Origin: an uncultured Gammaproteobacteria bacterium
GTDB taxonomy: Bacteria > Pseudomonadota > Gammaproteobacteria > Pseudomonadales > Ketobacteraceae
Assembly: GCA_913063125.1 (NCBI GenBank)
Contig: CAJXZM010000058.1
Location: 1 to 33,662 of the forward strand
Direction: 5' to 3'
Length of the DNA: 33,662 nucleotides
This document shows, piece by piece, positions 23,278-30,951 of the stretch (positions are counted from its first letter, which is position 1; each line of letters opens with the position of its first letter). Both the position numbers and the translations under genes were made by a program. Below the pieces are notes generated by a model. It saw only the letters and a list, made by a program, of their open reading frames with translations, was not told where the DNA came from and made no database searches.

Positions 23278-24729
23278 CTAAGGTATACCAACGCTCCTAG
23301 GGACCAACACCACAAAGGCGGCGCCATCTTGATAATCTTGATCGACATAAACCTCCCCAAAATGAGCATCAACAAGGCTCTTGCAGATTGACAACCCTAG
23401 CCCTGTGCTAATCTCGCCCCCTGTAGGTACAGTGCTTAAACGTGAATAATCCGAGAACAAATATTGCTCCTCACCCTTTGGAATGCCTTTTCCACTATCC
23501 TTTACCACTAATTTTGACATGCCGTCAGAGTGGCATAATTCAACAAGAACACGCCCCCCTCGAGGGGAAAACTTCAGCGCATTACTCACTAAATTATCGA
23601 TAACTTGCGAAAAGCGCTTATCATCAACATAAGCTTCCACATCATTTTCTAGGAATGTCGCTATTTCAATACCCTTGGCTTTAGCGGCAATACCAAAAAA
23701 AGTTAGCCTATCTCGAACCAAAGGGGCTAACGGTATTTTCTGACAATTCAACTTCACCTTACCTGTGCTAATCGCCGTCATATCCAACAAACTATTTAAC
23801 AGTTCAAGAACATCTTCACTAGACTTTACAATCAGGTCAATGAATTCACTTTGGCGCTGAGGTGGCACATCTTTATGCGCCAACCATTTGGCAACAGTCG
23901 CAATATTCCCCACCGGACCACGTACATCATGAGCAACCATACCCAATAGCTTTTGTTTCTGGTCGCTTAAGTGTTTAAACTCTTGAAGATGCTCAAGATA
24001 ATCCAAGTTCCTATTCACCAAGCAAAAAAGCTCTTCAGGTAAAAACGGACGGCGTAAAAAATCGTCAGCACCACTTTTAAGAAAGTGTACTGATGATGTA
24101 TTATCTTCACTTGAAACACCAATAACGCGAATGTCACGCTCTACAAAATCATTTCTAATATTGGATACTAAACGGTACGCACTTGTTCCTAATACGTTGT
24201 AATCAACCACAACAACATAAATATTGATATTCTGCCTTATTGCTTGTGATGCTTCCTCTGGAGAATCAACGCATTGCACCTGTACTTGCTGAGTACTTAA
24301 GTTATCTCTATACCAGCGTCGCTCAACATCATCACTATTAACAACCAGCACTTTCAACAACCTGTTACGCCATAACCTCCCTACTGTTCTAATCAAATAA
24401 TCAATATTATAAGCACCTTGCTTTAGCACATAATCAGAAACACCTTTGTTGAGCAAGGTTAAACGTAATTCTTCATTCAGTTCCGAGGTAAACACAATTC
24501 CAGGTACCCCATACCCCAAAACCAGGTCAACAGCTTGGCAACCCGAAGCATCCGGCAAGTTAAGGTCTATGGTTGCTAAAAAAAACTCCCCCTTGTTATT
24601 CTTCAGGATATTTTCAGCTTCTTCACGACTGTAAGCAGGCACAGTTTTAATAGCATACATTGACTCGATTTCTGAACATAAAATAGCAGAAAACGATTGT
24701 GAATCTTCAAGTACTAATAATTTGTCCAT
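23278..24729 (-). CDS. REC-REC-histidine kinase
   Basis: 483 residues with two N-terminal receivers and a C-terminal kinase, the reverse of a normal hybrid. Receiver 1 (about 1-118) has phospho-acceptor Asp55 and Lys103. Receiver 2 (about 125-240) keeps Asp176 in VVVVDYN but has Arg227 (RRPF) where the conserved Lys should be, so it is probably degenerate. HisKA has His267 in MVAHDVRGPVGN. The HATPase domain has Asn379/Asn383, DSGKGIP and TGLGLSICK. There is no membrane segment. Receivers upstream of a kinase suggest that phosphorylation of Asp55 gates kinase activity. It lies upstream of the hybrid kinase on the same strand and is divergent from the metallohydrolase. Confidence 0.92.
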   Translation of the reverse strand: MDKLLVLEDSQSFSAILCSEIESMYAIKTVPAYSREEAENILKNNKGEFFLATIDLNLPDASGCQAVDLVLGYGVPGIVFTSELNEELRLTLLNKGVSDYVLKQGAYNIDYLIRTVGRLWRNRLLKVLVVNSDDVERRWYRDNLSTQQVQVQCVDSPEEASQAIRQNINIYVVVVDYNVLGTSAYRLVSNIRNDFVERDIRVIGVSSEDNTSSVHFLKSGADDFLRRPFLPEELFCLVNRNLDYLEHLQEFKHLSDQKQKLLGMVAHDVRGPVGNIATVAKWLAHKDVPPQRQSEFIDLIVKSSEDVLELLNSLLDMTAISTGKVKLNCQKIPLAPLVRDRLTFFGIAAKAKGIEIATFLENDVEAYVDDKRFSQVIDNLVSNALKFSPRGGRVLVELCHSDGMSKLVVKDSGKGIPKGEEQYLFSDYSRLSTVPTGGEISTGLGLSICKSLVDAHFGEVYVDQDYQDGAAFVVLVPRSVGIP

Positions 24730-24840
24730 TGCGCTCGAACATACTCCTTGTGAACCTTGTGCAGGCTAGACGCTCACCAAAGAGCATTCACAAAAGTGTA
24801 GACCAATATCTTAACGCCATACATCCCCCCCTCTTCACTC

Positions 24841-24869
24841 TTGCATTCCTTTGCCACATTACCTAAATT
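24841..24869 (+). promoter_or_regulatory. Possible promoter of the metallohydrolase
   Basis: TTGCAT (24841-24846), 17-base spacer and TAAATT (24864-24869), each matching consensus at four of six bases, about 50 bases before the start codon. Confidence 0.35.
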
Positions 24870-24915
24870 ATGCGTTCTTCAATAAACACCTTAACTAGAG
24901 GTATAGGTAATCAAC

Positions 24916-25761
24916 ATGTCTGAATTCATGCCAGGAAAACTTGTCAATCTATCCCGTTTAGTTCACCGGGTTGTCGCTAACAACGCAGGAATGATGACGG
25001 GGACCGGTACCAATAGTTATCTAATAGGTAACCAACAGATAGCCATTATCGACCCCGGTCCCGCAAACCCAAAACACATCGATGCCATTATTGAGGCCGC
25101 TGAATCTCTACAAGGGAAAATCCAATGGATACTGTGCACCCATACTCACTTGGATCATTCACCAGGAGCTGCCCTGCTTAAAGAGAAAACGGGTGCTGTT
25201 ATTTGTGGCCAACCAGCCCCTCCAGGAAACAGTCAAGACGCAAATTTCCAACCCGACCAACATTGGCAAGACAGCAGCGAACTAGCATGTGAAGAGTTTT
25301 CCATCTCAGCTATCCACACACCAGGACATGCCTCGAACCACTTATGCTTTCTCTTACACGATGAAAACCTGCTATTTACCGGTGACCATATAATGAGCGG
25401 CTCCACCGTTGTCATTAGTCCACCTGATGGGAATATGGTGCAGTATTTGGCGTCTCTAGAAAAATTAAAATCGTATCCAATTGATAATTTGGCCCCTGCT
25501 CACGGAGGCATACTCGCCAAACCGCTAGAAATTATCGAAGGTACTATAGCCCACCGATTAAAGCGCGAAAAAAAGGTATTAGAGCGTATACCCACACTTA
25601 CAACCTGTGATATTGAGTCACTTACCACCTCTGTTTACGATGATGTACCTGTATTTTTACATCCGATAGCAAAAATGTCCCTCATGGCACACCTAGCAAA
25701 ATTAGAAGAAGAAAACCGTATAAGTAGGAAGGAGAGCCTCTGGTCACTAGAGAACACGTAA
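24916..25761 (+). CDS. MBL-fold metallohydrolase, LACTB2-like
   Basis: 281-residue metallo-beta-lactamase-fold hydrolase. The metal-binding motif is CTHTHLDHSPGA (His76, His78, Asp80, His81), with His138 in TPGHASNH, Asp157 in FTGDH and His196 in APAHGG. This is a full two-metal site. The C-terminal part (about 205-265) looks like the winged-helix extension of LACTB2-type proteins. Human LACTB2 is an endoribonuclease, but bacterial relatives are mostly uncharacterised, so RNA or small thioester substrates are both possible. GAGG and a purine-rich run precede the ATG. It is divergent from the REC-REC kinase and its 3' end is 11 bases from that of the lysine-rich gene. Confidence 0.9.
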   Translation: MSEFMPGKLVNLSRLVHRVVANNAGMMTGTGTNSYLIGNQQIAIIDPGPANPKHIDAIIEAAESLQGKIQWILCTHTHLDHSPGAALLKEKTGAVICGQPAPPGNSQDANFQPDQHWQDSSELACEEFSISAIHTPGHASNHLCFLLHDENLLFTGDHIMSGSTVVISPPDGNMVQYLASLEKLKSYPIDNLAPAHGGILAKPLEIIEGTIAHRLKREKKVLERIPTLTTCDIESLTTSVYDDVPVFLHPIAKMSLMAHLAKLEEENRISRKESLWSLENT

Positions 25762-25772
25762 TACCATCAGCA

Positions 25773-26018
25773 TCACTTAGCTTTGCTAGGTGGTTTGGAA
25801 GGTTTATTTCTAGATTTACTGGATGATTTTTTGGGCTTCGGCCCATTTTCTCCAGAGCTTTTTTTAACCTTAGCCTTTAGCTTGAATTTAGATTTCTCTT
25901 TCCAACCAATAGCTTTTTTAAACCGTTTTTCTAAATCCTTTTCCTTTTGCTCCTTACGAGCATTTTCTACACGCTTTTTAGCTGCTTCAAAATCCACAAC
26001 ATCATCTAATTTCGTCAT
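25773..26018 (-). CDS. Small lysine-rich hypothetical protein
   Basis: 81 residues, very rich in Lys and Ser. Residues 1-40 form a probable charged helix (DFEAAKKRVENARKEQKEKD). The tail is a basic Lys/Pro/Ser repeat (KPKKSSSKSRNKPSKPPSK). No known domain is recognised. Binding to nucleic acid is plausible on charge alone but is inference. The ATG at 26018 follows GAGG by ten bases, and a TTG one codon upstream is also in frame. The absence of stops in a low-complexity frame could mislead, but the helical N-terminus and the ribosome binding site favour a real gene. Confidence 0.7.
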   Translation of the reverse strand: MTKLDDVVDFEAAKKRVENARKEQKEKDLEKRFKKAIGWKEKSKFKLKAKVKKSSGENGPKPKKSSSKSRNKPSKPPSKAK

Positions 26019-26198
26019 CAATGCAATACCTCAAGCGACAAATTGGTGCGCATATACATCCCAGCCATACACCGTATACCAAAAATGACTCACAAGTCCC
26101 GAAAACCAGCTTATTTCCAGTGTAATGTGAAGTTCTATGCATTTTAGGGTAACATCCCCCGCGCAATGTTCAAACTAGTAGTATGACGGGTGGAAAGG

Positions 26199-27602
26199 AT
26201 GTCTGATAAAAATCAAAGAACAACCATTAATCGTGTAAAAACGGGGGCATTCGAACGCCGTTTTAGTATGGCTAAGATGGGTATCGTCGCCGGATCTCGC
26301 CTAGCGGCTCAGTCTGCCGGTAATATGTTTACCGCTAAAGAAGAGCGTGCTCAACGTCAAAAAGACATCCTCTCCAAGCAAGCCCATTACCTCGCTGATG
26401 AAATCGGTAAACTTAAAGGCAGCATCGTTAAAATTGGTCAAATGATGGCGCTCTATGGCGAACATTTCCTGCCCATTGAGGTTACTGAAGCCTTACATAC
26501 ACTCGAAGATGATACAGCAGCACTTGATTGGACATCGATTTACGAGGCCTTGGAAGATGAGCTTGGCAGTGACAGGCTAGCCAAACTAGAAATTGATGAA
26601 GAGCCTATTGGAGCGGCATCCTTAGGCCAAGTACACCGAGCCACGATCAAAGAAACCGGCGAACAAATCTGCTTAAAAGTGCAATATCCAGGTGTAGCTG
26701 AAGCGGTAGACAGTGACCTTAACGCTGTAAAAACCCTACTTCGCTTAGTTAAAGTTGTTCCGATAACAGAAGAATTTGAAGGCTGGTTTGAAGAAATAAA
26801 AGAAATGATGTATCGCGAAGTGGATTACATTCACGAAGCGGAAAAAACGCGACTATTTCGTGAACGTCTAACCAATGACACTCGCTATATCGTCCCGAAA
26901 ATCTACCCCGACTTCTGTACACCAAAGGTAATTGCGACATCCTACGAGCCTGGTGTAGGTATTGACTCAACAGAGACTAAAGCCCTTTCACAAGAAAGAA
27001 GAAATCACTTATGTGAAGCGTCATTAGATCTATGTTGGCGAGAGGTTTTCCAATGGGGGGAAATGCAAACAGACCCTAACTTTGGAAACTATTTTGTCCG
27101 TTTAGGCGACGGTAGCAATACAAATGATCGAATTGTCTTACTAGATTTCGGAGCCGTACGCGAATTCTCTGCAAAAACCATAGAGCCTGGCAAAAAAATC
27201 GTACAAGCCTCATTCCTTCACGATACCGACTTGTTATTTGAGGCCATAGACGAGCTGGATTTTTTTGGCGGAAGCCCCCCTGAAAGCATAAAAGAAAACC
27301 TATCTAAGCTATGTTTTATGGCGATGGAACCTTTTGCTGACAGTAATAAATTCCCCCCACCCGCCTATCTTCTTAATGATAATGATGAGTATATCTGGGG
27401 CGGAAGCGACCTTGCTGCTCGACTCAGTCTGCAAGCAGGCCTATCCGCTACAAGCCGTCACTTCGCCGTTCCACCAAGAGAGCTAATGTTCTTAGCACGC
27501 AAAATCATGGGGGCTTACACTTTTATGTCCGTTCTAAGTGCGGAGCTAAAAGGTTATGACATACTGATACCTTATATTGAAAAAGACACAGTAAGTGCCT
27601 AA
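26199..27602 (+). CDS. ABC1/UbiB-family atypical kinase, COQ8-like
   Basis: 467 residues. The family KxGQ motif is KIGQ (78-81). The A-rich loop reads GAASLGQVH (138 on), then CLKVQYPGV with the ATP-contact Lys160. The metal-binding loops are MQTDPNFGNYF (from Gln290) and LLDFGAVREF (Asp316). The QTDPN form resembles COQ8/ADCK3 proteins of coenzyme Q synthesis more than E. coli UbiB, which as I recall has HADxHPGN. No C-terminal membrane anchors of the UbiB type are visible. A role in quinone or lipid metabolism is likely. The ATG at 26199 directly follows GGAAAGG; a GTG at 26190 is the alternative. No operon partner is evident. Confidence 0.9.
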   Translation: MSDKNQRTTINRVKTGAFERRFSMAKMGIVAGSRLAAQSAGNMFTAKEERAQRQKDILSKQAHYLADEIGKLKGSIVKIGQMMALYGEHFLPIEVTEALHTLEDDTAALDWTSIYEALEDELGSDRLAKLEIDEEPIGAASLGQVHRATIKETGEQICLKVQYPGVAEAVDSDLNAVKTLLRLVKVVPITEEFEGWFEEIKEMMYREVDYIHEAEKTRLFRERLTNDTRYIVPKIYPDFCTPKVIATSYEPGVGIDSTETKALSQERRNHLCEASLDLCWREVFQWGEMQTDPNFGNYFVRLGDGSNTNDRIVLLDFGAVREFSAKTIEPGKKIVQASFLHDTDLLFEAIDELDFFGGSPPESIKENLSKLCFMAMEPFADSNKFPPPAYLLNDNDEYIWGGSDLAARLSLQAGLSATSRHFAVPPRELMFLARKIMGAYTFMSVLSAELKGYDILIPYIEKDTVSA

Positions 27603-27638
27603 AGGTCATATAAGATCGATTAGAGTATCGTCAACTTA

Positions 27639-27655
27639 TTTAATGAATCATTAAA
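27639..27655. repeat. 17-base near-palindrome downstream of the ABC1 gene
   Basis: tttaatga (27639-27646) and tcattaaa (27648-27655) are perfect reverse complements around one base. It is AT-rich and lies between the ABC1 and HDOD genes, where it could be a protein site or nothing at all. Confidence 0.3.
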
Positions 27656-27769
27656 AATAATTCGCATGGACGCGAAAAACATCACAACCCTCCTTATTAA
27701 ACCCGTCATTTAGCCAGATCGTTCCTATACTTATCCTAAATAATACGATTCCCTTAGGAACTCTGGGTC

Positions 27770-29014
27770 ATGGATATTAGCCACATAAAAGAACTTGAAT
27801 TCATTCGCCACCTCAACGAGCAACAGATAATTCTTCTTTACAATACCAGCGAAACACTCAAGTTTGATGCTGGCGATAAAGTGATAAACGCCGGCGACCA
27901 AGACCCCTATGAATACTACCTCCTAGCAGGCGAGCTAGTTTTAAAGGAGCCAGGGGACACACTTAATGCAATTAAGAGCATCCATGCCAATAGTCATGAT
28001 GGATTAAAATGCATAACCCGATCAAAACCTCGGGCTTATGATGTATATGCTCAAACTAACGCTGCATTGTTGCGTGTTGAACTTGAACATTTAAAATCCT
28101 TATTAAAAGATGCTCCAGGCGATAGTTATGAGGTTAGAAAAGTACTAAGAGAAGACCAACCGGAAGAGAAACAGTTGTTCTTTGATATATACAGTGACTT
28201 AAGAAATAACAAGCTCAGCTTACCCAGCCTACCCGACGTTGCACTTAAAATCCGTCAGCTAATTGCTGACGGTACTAACAATGCTAAAACCATTGCCCAG
28301 GCCGTTAACAGTGATGCTGCCATAGCCACTAAATTAATCAAGGCAGCCAATAGCCCATTATTTAGAGGTACCAAAGAATTTGAATCCACAGCTCAAGCCA
28401 TCGTGCGGCTGGGAATGACAACAACACAACAGCTTGTTACCAGCTTCACTCTCAGAGAAGTGTTTAAGGCTAAGAACCCTACCATTAAAAAACGTATGGA
28501 CACCTTATGGACTAACGGCATCGAAATCGCCGCTATCTCAAGTGTTCTCGCTAAACATATCCCAGGCCTAAACCCTGAACAAGGGCTACTTGCAGGCCTA
28601 CTGCATGAGATTGGAACAGTTCCTGTTCTTATGTATGCAGAGCAATACGAGGAGATCGCCAATGATCCCGTACAACTGGAACATGCTATATTGGGGTTAA
28701 GCGCAGAGATTGGGGGCGTTATTTTAAAACGCTGGAGCTTTAGTGATGAAATTATCACCGTTACGCAATATGCTCGACAATGGGACCGAGAACACGAAGG
28801 CCCGCCTGATTATTGTGACCTTGTCATTGTTGCACAGCTACACGCCGCAATGGGAAAGCAATCGATTGAAGATGACAAGATGCCCTCTCTAGAACAATGT
28901 CCAGCGTTTCATAAACTCTCTAATCACGGGAAATTAACGCCGGAAAAGAGCTTAACGATACTCGCTGAGGCAAAAGAGCAAATAGAAGAAACTAAACTGC
29001 TGCTTGGAGCATAA
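27770..29014 (+). CDS. CAP-like domain plus HDOD signalling protein
   Basis: 414 residues. Residues about 8-112 resemble a cyclic-nucleotide-binding-like fold (FDAGDKVINAGDQDPYEYYLLAGEL). Residues about 140-345 are an HDOD domain, starting LPSLPDVALKI, with AANSPLFRG and GMTTTQQLV. The HD position reads LLHEIG (His279-Glu280), so the metal site of true HD hydrolases is not kept, as is usual in HDOD proteins. HDOD proteins act mainly as scaffolds in cyclic-di-GMP, motility and stress signalling. It is cytoplasmic with no membrane segment. It is the second CAP-domain signalling protein here after the diguanylate cyclase. A long symmetrical terminator follows. Confidence 0.9.
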   Translation: MDISHIKELEFIRHLNEQQIILLYNTSETLKFDAGDKVINAGDQDPYEYYLLAGELVLKEPGDTLNAIKSIHANSHDGLKCITRSKPRAYDVYAQTNAALLRVELEHLKSLLKDAPGDSYEVRKVLREDQPEEKQLFFDIYSDLRNNKLSLPSLPDVALKIRQLIADGTNNAKTIAQAVNSDAAIATKLIKAANSPLFRGTKEFESTAQAIVRLGMTTTQQLVTSFTLREVFKAKNPTIKKRMDTLWTNGIEIAAISSVLAKHIPGLNPEQGLLAGLLHEIGTVPVLMYAEQYEEIANDPVQLEHAILGLSAEIGGVILKRWSFSDEIITVTQYARQWDREHEGPPDYCDLVIVAQLHAAMGKQSIEDDKMPSLEQCPAFHKLSNHGKLTPEKSLTILAEAKEQIEETKLLLGA

Positions 29015-29048
29015 TTGCCGCTAAAATCCAGATTAATAGAGAAACAAA

Positions 29049-29113
29049 ATATAATGCATAAAAAAGGCGCTCGGTTTAAATGATAAATCGAGCGCCTTTT
29101 TTATGCATTATAT
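29049..29113. terminator. Bidirectional terminator, 25-bp perfect inverted repeat
   Basis: Arms 29049-29073 and 29089-29113 are perfect reverse complements over 25 bases. With one G-T pair and four more pairs the stem extends to 30 with a 5-base loop. The core is AAAAAAGGCGCTCG/CGAGCGCCTTTTTT. It lies between the convergent HDOD and MORN genes and should serve both. Confidence 0.9.
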
Positions 29114-29146
29114 ACGGGTAATGAGTATCGATATTTATTTAACGAT

Positions 29147-30694
29147 TTATTTAACGATAGGCACCCAAAATTCTCCCGAGCGAACAGTACGCTTTTCATT
29201 ACTATTTTGGCTACCATTCCTATACCCAACAAATTCAAAGGTTCCACCGATCATTTTTCCATCATCATACTTAATGACAATCCGCCCAGGTAACGTCGAT
29301 GTTGTTTGGTAAGACGCCACTCCAGGTTTTGAAATAACACCTTTAAAATATTTCAACGGATACGCTCCTAGCCCGTCATAAATATCAATTACCATCGTAA
29401 GCTCATAGTCTCCACCTTCGGCTCGAATCTTTAGATCCCCAAATTTTATGGAATCAAACTTTCCCCATACCCTTGGTGCAGTATCATAGTATCCATGCAT
29501 TATCCAATCGTGCTTAAAGGAGAAAACTGCGCCGTCACTACGTAGTGGCCCCGTCAAAAAATCAGGTTTTGCAACAGCCGCTGCCACTATCTTGGCTGCC
29601 TTCTTAGGTTTAGAGCCACCGCGACGTTTGCCTTTACGCGCAAATCTTGTTTCTTCTTTAGCTTCTTTTTCAACCCTAGGAACACTCACCGTTACGGGCG
29701 CTGGCTTTACTGCTGGTGTAGCTACTGGCACGGTTACTGGTACCAAACGTGCACCATCCAGCATTGGTGTAGGAACCAATATCGGTGTAGTTGGCGCTGG
29801 AGCTGCAAGTGCTGGAACTACTGGTGTCAGACTTATAATCGCTGGAGTCGCTACAGCCGATGTAACAACAACTTTTTTAACAGCTGCTGCCTTCGAACTT
29901 TCTTTTTTCTCGACCTTAGCTTTTTTAACGTTAACTTTGGGTTTTGGTTTAACTTTGGGTTTTGGTTTAACAATAGGTTTCGGTTTTACCTTTTTAGCTG
30001 CTTTCTTAACGCTCAACCGCCCTTTCTTGTAGGTACAGGGAGATAACTTTCCAGAGCGTTTACATACACCTTCGCCATTAGCAGTATTATTTAGCGCAGG
30101 CCCGGTAAATTGGTCGCCATTTTTAAACAAAAACACCACGTCACCAATAAGGTAATCCTCATTCCACTGCCCTGTCATTTTACTACCATTGGACTTGATT
30201 AAACTTCCTTTACCTTGTTTCTTATCGGCCTTCCATTCACCTTGATAATCACCCTTTTCCTGACTTTTGAAAACACCCATCCCCTCGCGTTTCCCCTTTA
30301 AAAAACCACCCGTATATTCATCCTTGTTGGCCCAGGTAAAATGACCTGTTCCCGATGGTTTACCGCCAATCCACTCCCCCTCATAGCGATCACCATTCTT
30401 CCAGGTTTTCACCCCCTTACCATGAGTTCTATTTCCTGACCAATCACCCGTATAGTTATCTCCATTCGCCCACGTTTGCTCGCCTTTCCCATCACGACGA
30501 CCATCTCGCCATTCACCGCTATACACTTTGCCATTTCCATAGGTGTATGTCCCCTGGCCATGAAAACGGTTAAAGGTATTACGCTCCCCTTCATAGACAC
30601 CAGCAGCATTCAGCGATGTACTTATTTGAAAGGTTAATGAAAAAATAACAATCAACCACAAAAATGGAACATTACGATAGGTCATAGAAAGCAT
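29147..30694 (-). CDS. Exported MORN-repeat protein
   Basis: 515 residues. A hydrophobic N-terminal segment (FLWLIVIFSL, about 11-20) with AA near residue 30 looks like a signal peptide. About eight MORN repeats of 23 residues follow (34-218), for example YSGEWRDGRRDGKG. A Lys/Pro repeat (about 237-255) leads into an Ala/Pro/Val-rich linker (about 270-345) and a basic patch. The C-terminal domain (about 378-515) looks beta-rich and is not recognised. MORN repeats bind lipids or proteins in other systems. Predicted to be exported, so the linker and end domain would face the periplasm or surface. An ATG three codons on is also possible. No strong ribosome binding site is visible. Confidence 0.87.
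   Translation of the reverse strand: MLSMTYRNVPFLWLIVIFSLTFQISTSLNAAGVYEGERNTFNRFHGQGTYTYGNGKVYSGEWRDGRRDGKGEQTWANGDNYTGDWSGNRTHGKGVKTWKNGDRYEGEWIGGKPSGTGHFTWANKDEYTGGFLKGKREGMGVFKSQEKGDYQGEWKADKKQGKGSLIKSNGSKMTGQWNEDYLIGDVVFLFKNGDQFTGPALNNTANGEGVCKRSGKLSPCTYKKGRLSVKKAAKKVKPKPIVKPKPKVKPKPKVNVKKAKVEKKESSKAAAVKKVVVTSAVATPAIISLTPVVPALAAPAPTTPILVPTPMLDGARLVPVTVPVATPAVKPAPVTVSVPRVEKEAKEETRFARKGKRRGGSKPKKAAKIVAAAVAKPDFLTGPLRSDGAVFSFKHDWIMHGYYDTAPRVWGKFDSIKFGDLKIRAEGGDYELTMVIDIYDGLGAYPLKYFKGVISKPGVASYQTTSTLPGRIVIKYDDGKMIGGTFEFVGYRNGSQNSNEKRTVRSGEFWVPIVK
29931..29984. repeat. 18-base tandem repeat inside the MORN gene
   Basis: Three adjacent 18-base units at 29931-29948, 29949-29966 and 29967-29984. 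The first two are identical (ttaactttgggttttggt) and the third is diverged. On the coding strand they encode the Lys-Pro repeat, six residues per unit. Copy number could vary between strains. Confidence 0.85.
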
Positions 30695-30740
30695 CAGAGA
30701 GGTAAGTTAAATTAACAGTATTGAAATGCCTAGCCGCAGC

Positions 30741-30793
30741 AAACAAATACGAATTTGTTTAGCTAGTATAGTAGCTACAATCACGTAGGTTAA
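30741..30793 (-). promoter_or_regulatory. MORN gene promoter with inverted repeat at the start point
   Basis: On the minus strand TTAACC (30793-30788), spacer of 17, TATACT (30770-30765). The start point would be near 30758. It falls inside the perfect inverted repeat aaacaaat (30741-30748) and atttgttt (30753-30760), loop four. A repeat at the start point is a typical operator position, or it would fold at the 5' end of the transcript. Confidence 0.5.
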
Positions 30794-30885
30794 GTGTAAT
30801 CACAGAATAGGGCCAGATTAACCCTAATTAGCTTGAAACCCTTATGTTAGCCATTTATTGGACACAGTATGTCTACTTTTTACTC

Positions 30886-30905
30886 AAAAAACTAGCAAAG
30901 CTTAG
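30886..30905 (-). terminator. Possible weak terminator of the MFS gene
   Basis: On the minus strand CTAAGC-TTT-GCTAG can form a short stem with one bulged A, followed by six Ts. It lies about 50 bases after the MFS stop. The stem is short, so this is tentative. Confidence 0.3.
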
Positions 30906-30951
30906 TGTTTAGGGCCAACTTGACTAGATTGGCACCGGCTTTTGACAACTT

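Noticed and set aside
29592-30032. 146-codon frame rich in Gly, Thr and Phe on the plus strand
   Set aside because: It is the mirror of the Lys/Pro/Ala repeat linker of the MORN protein. Its repeats come from the low-complexity DNA.
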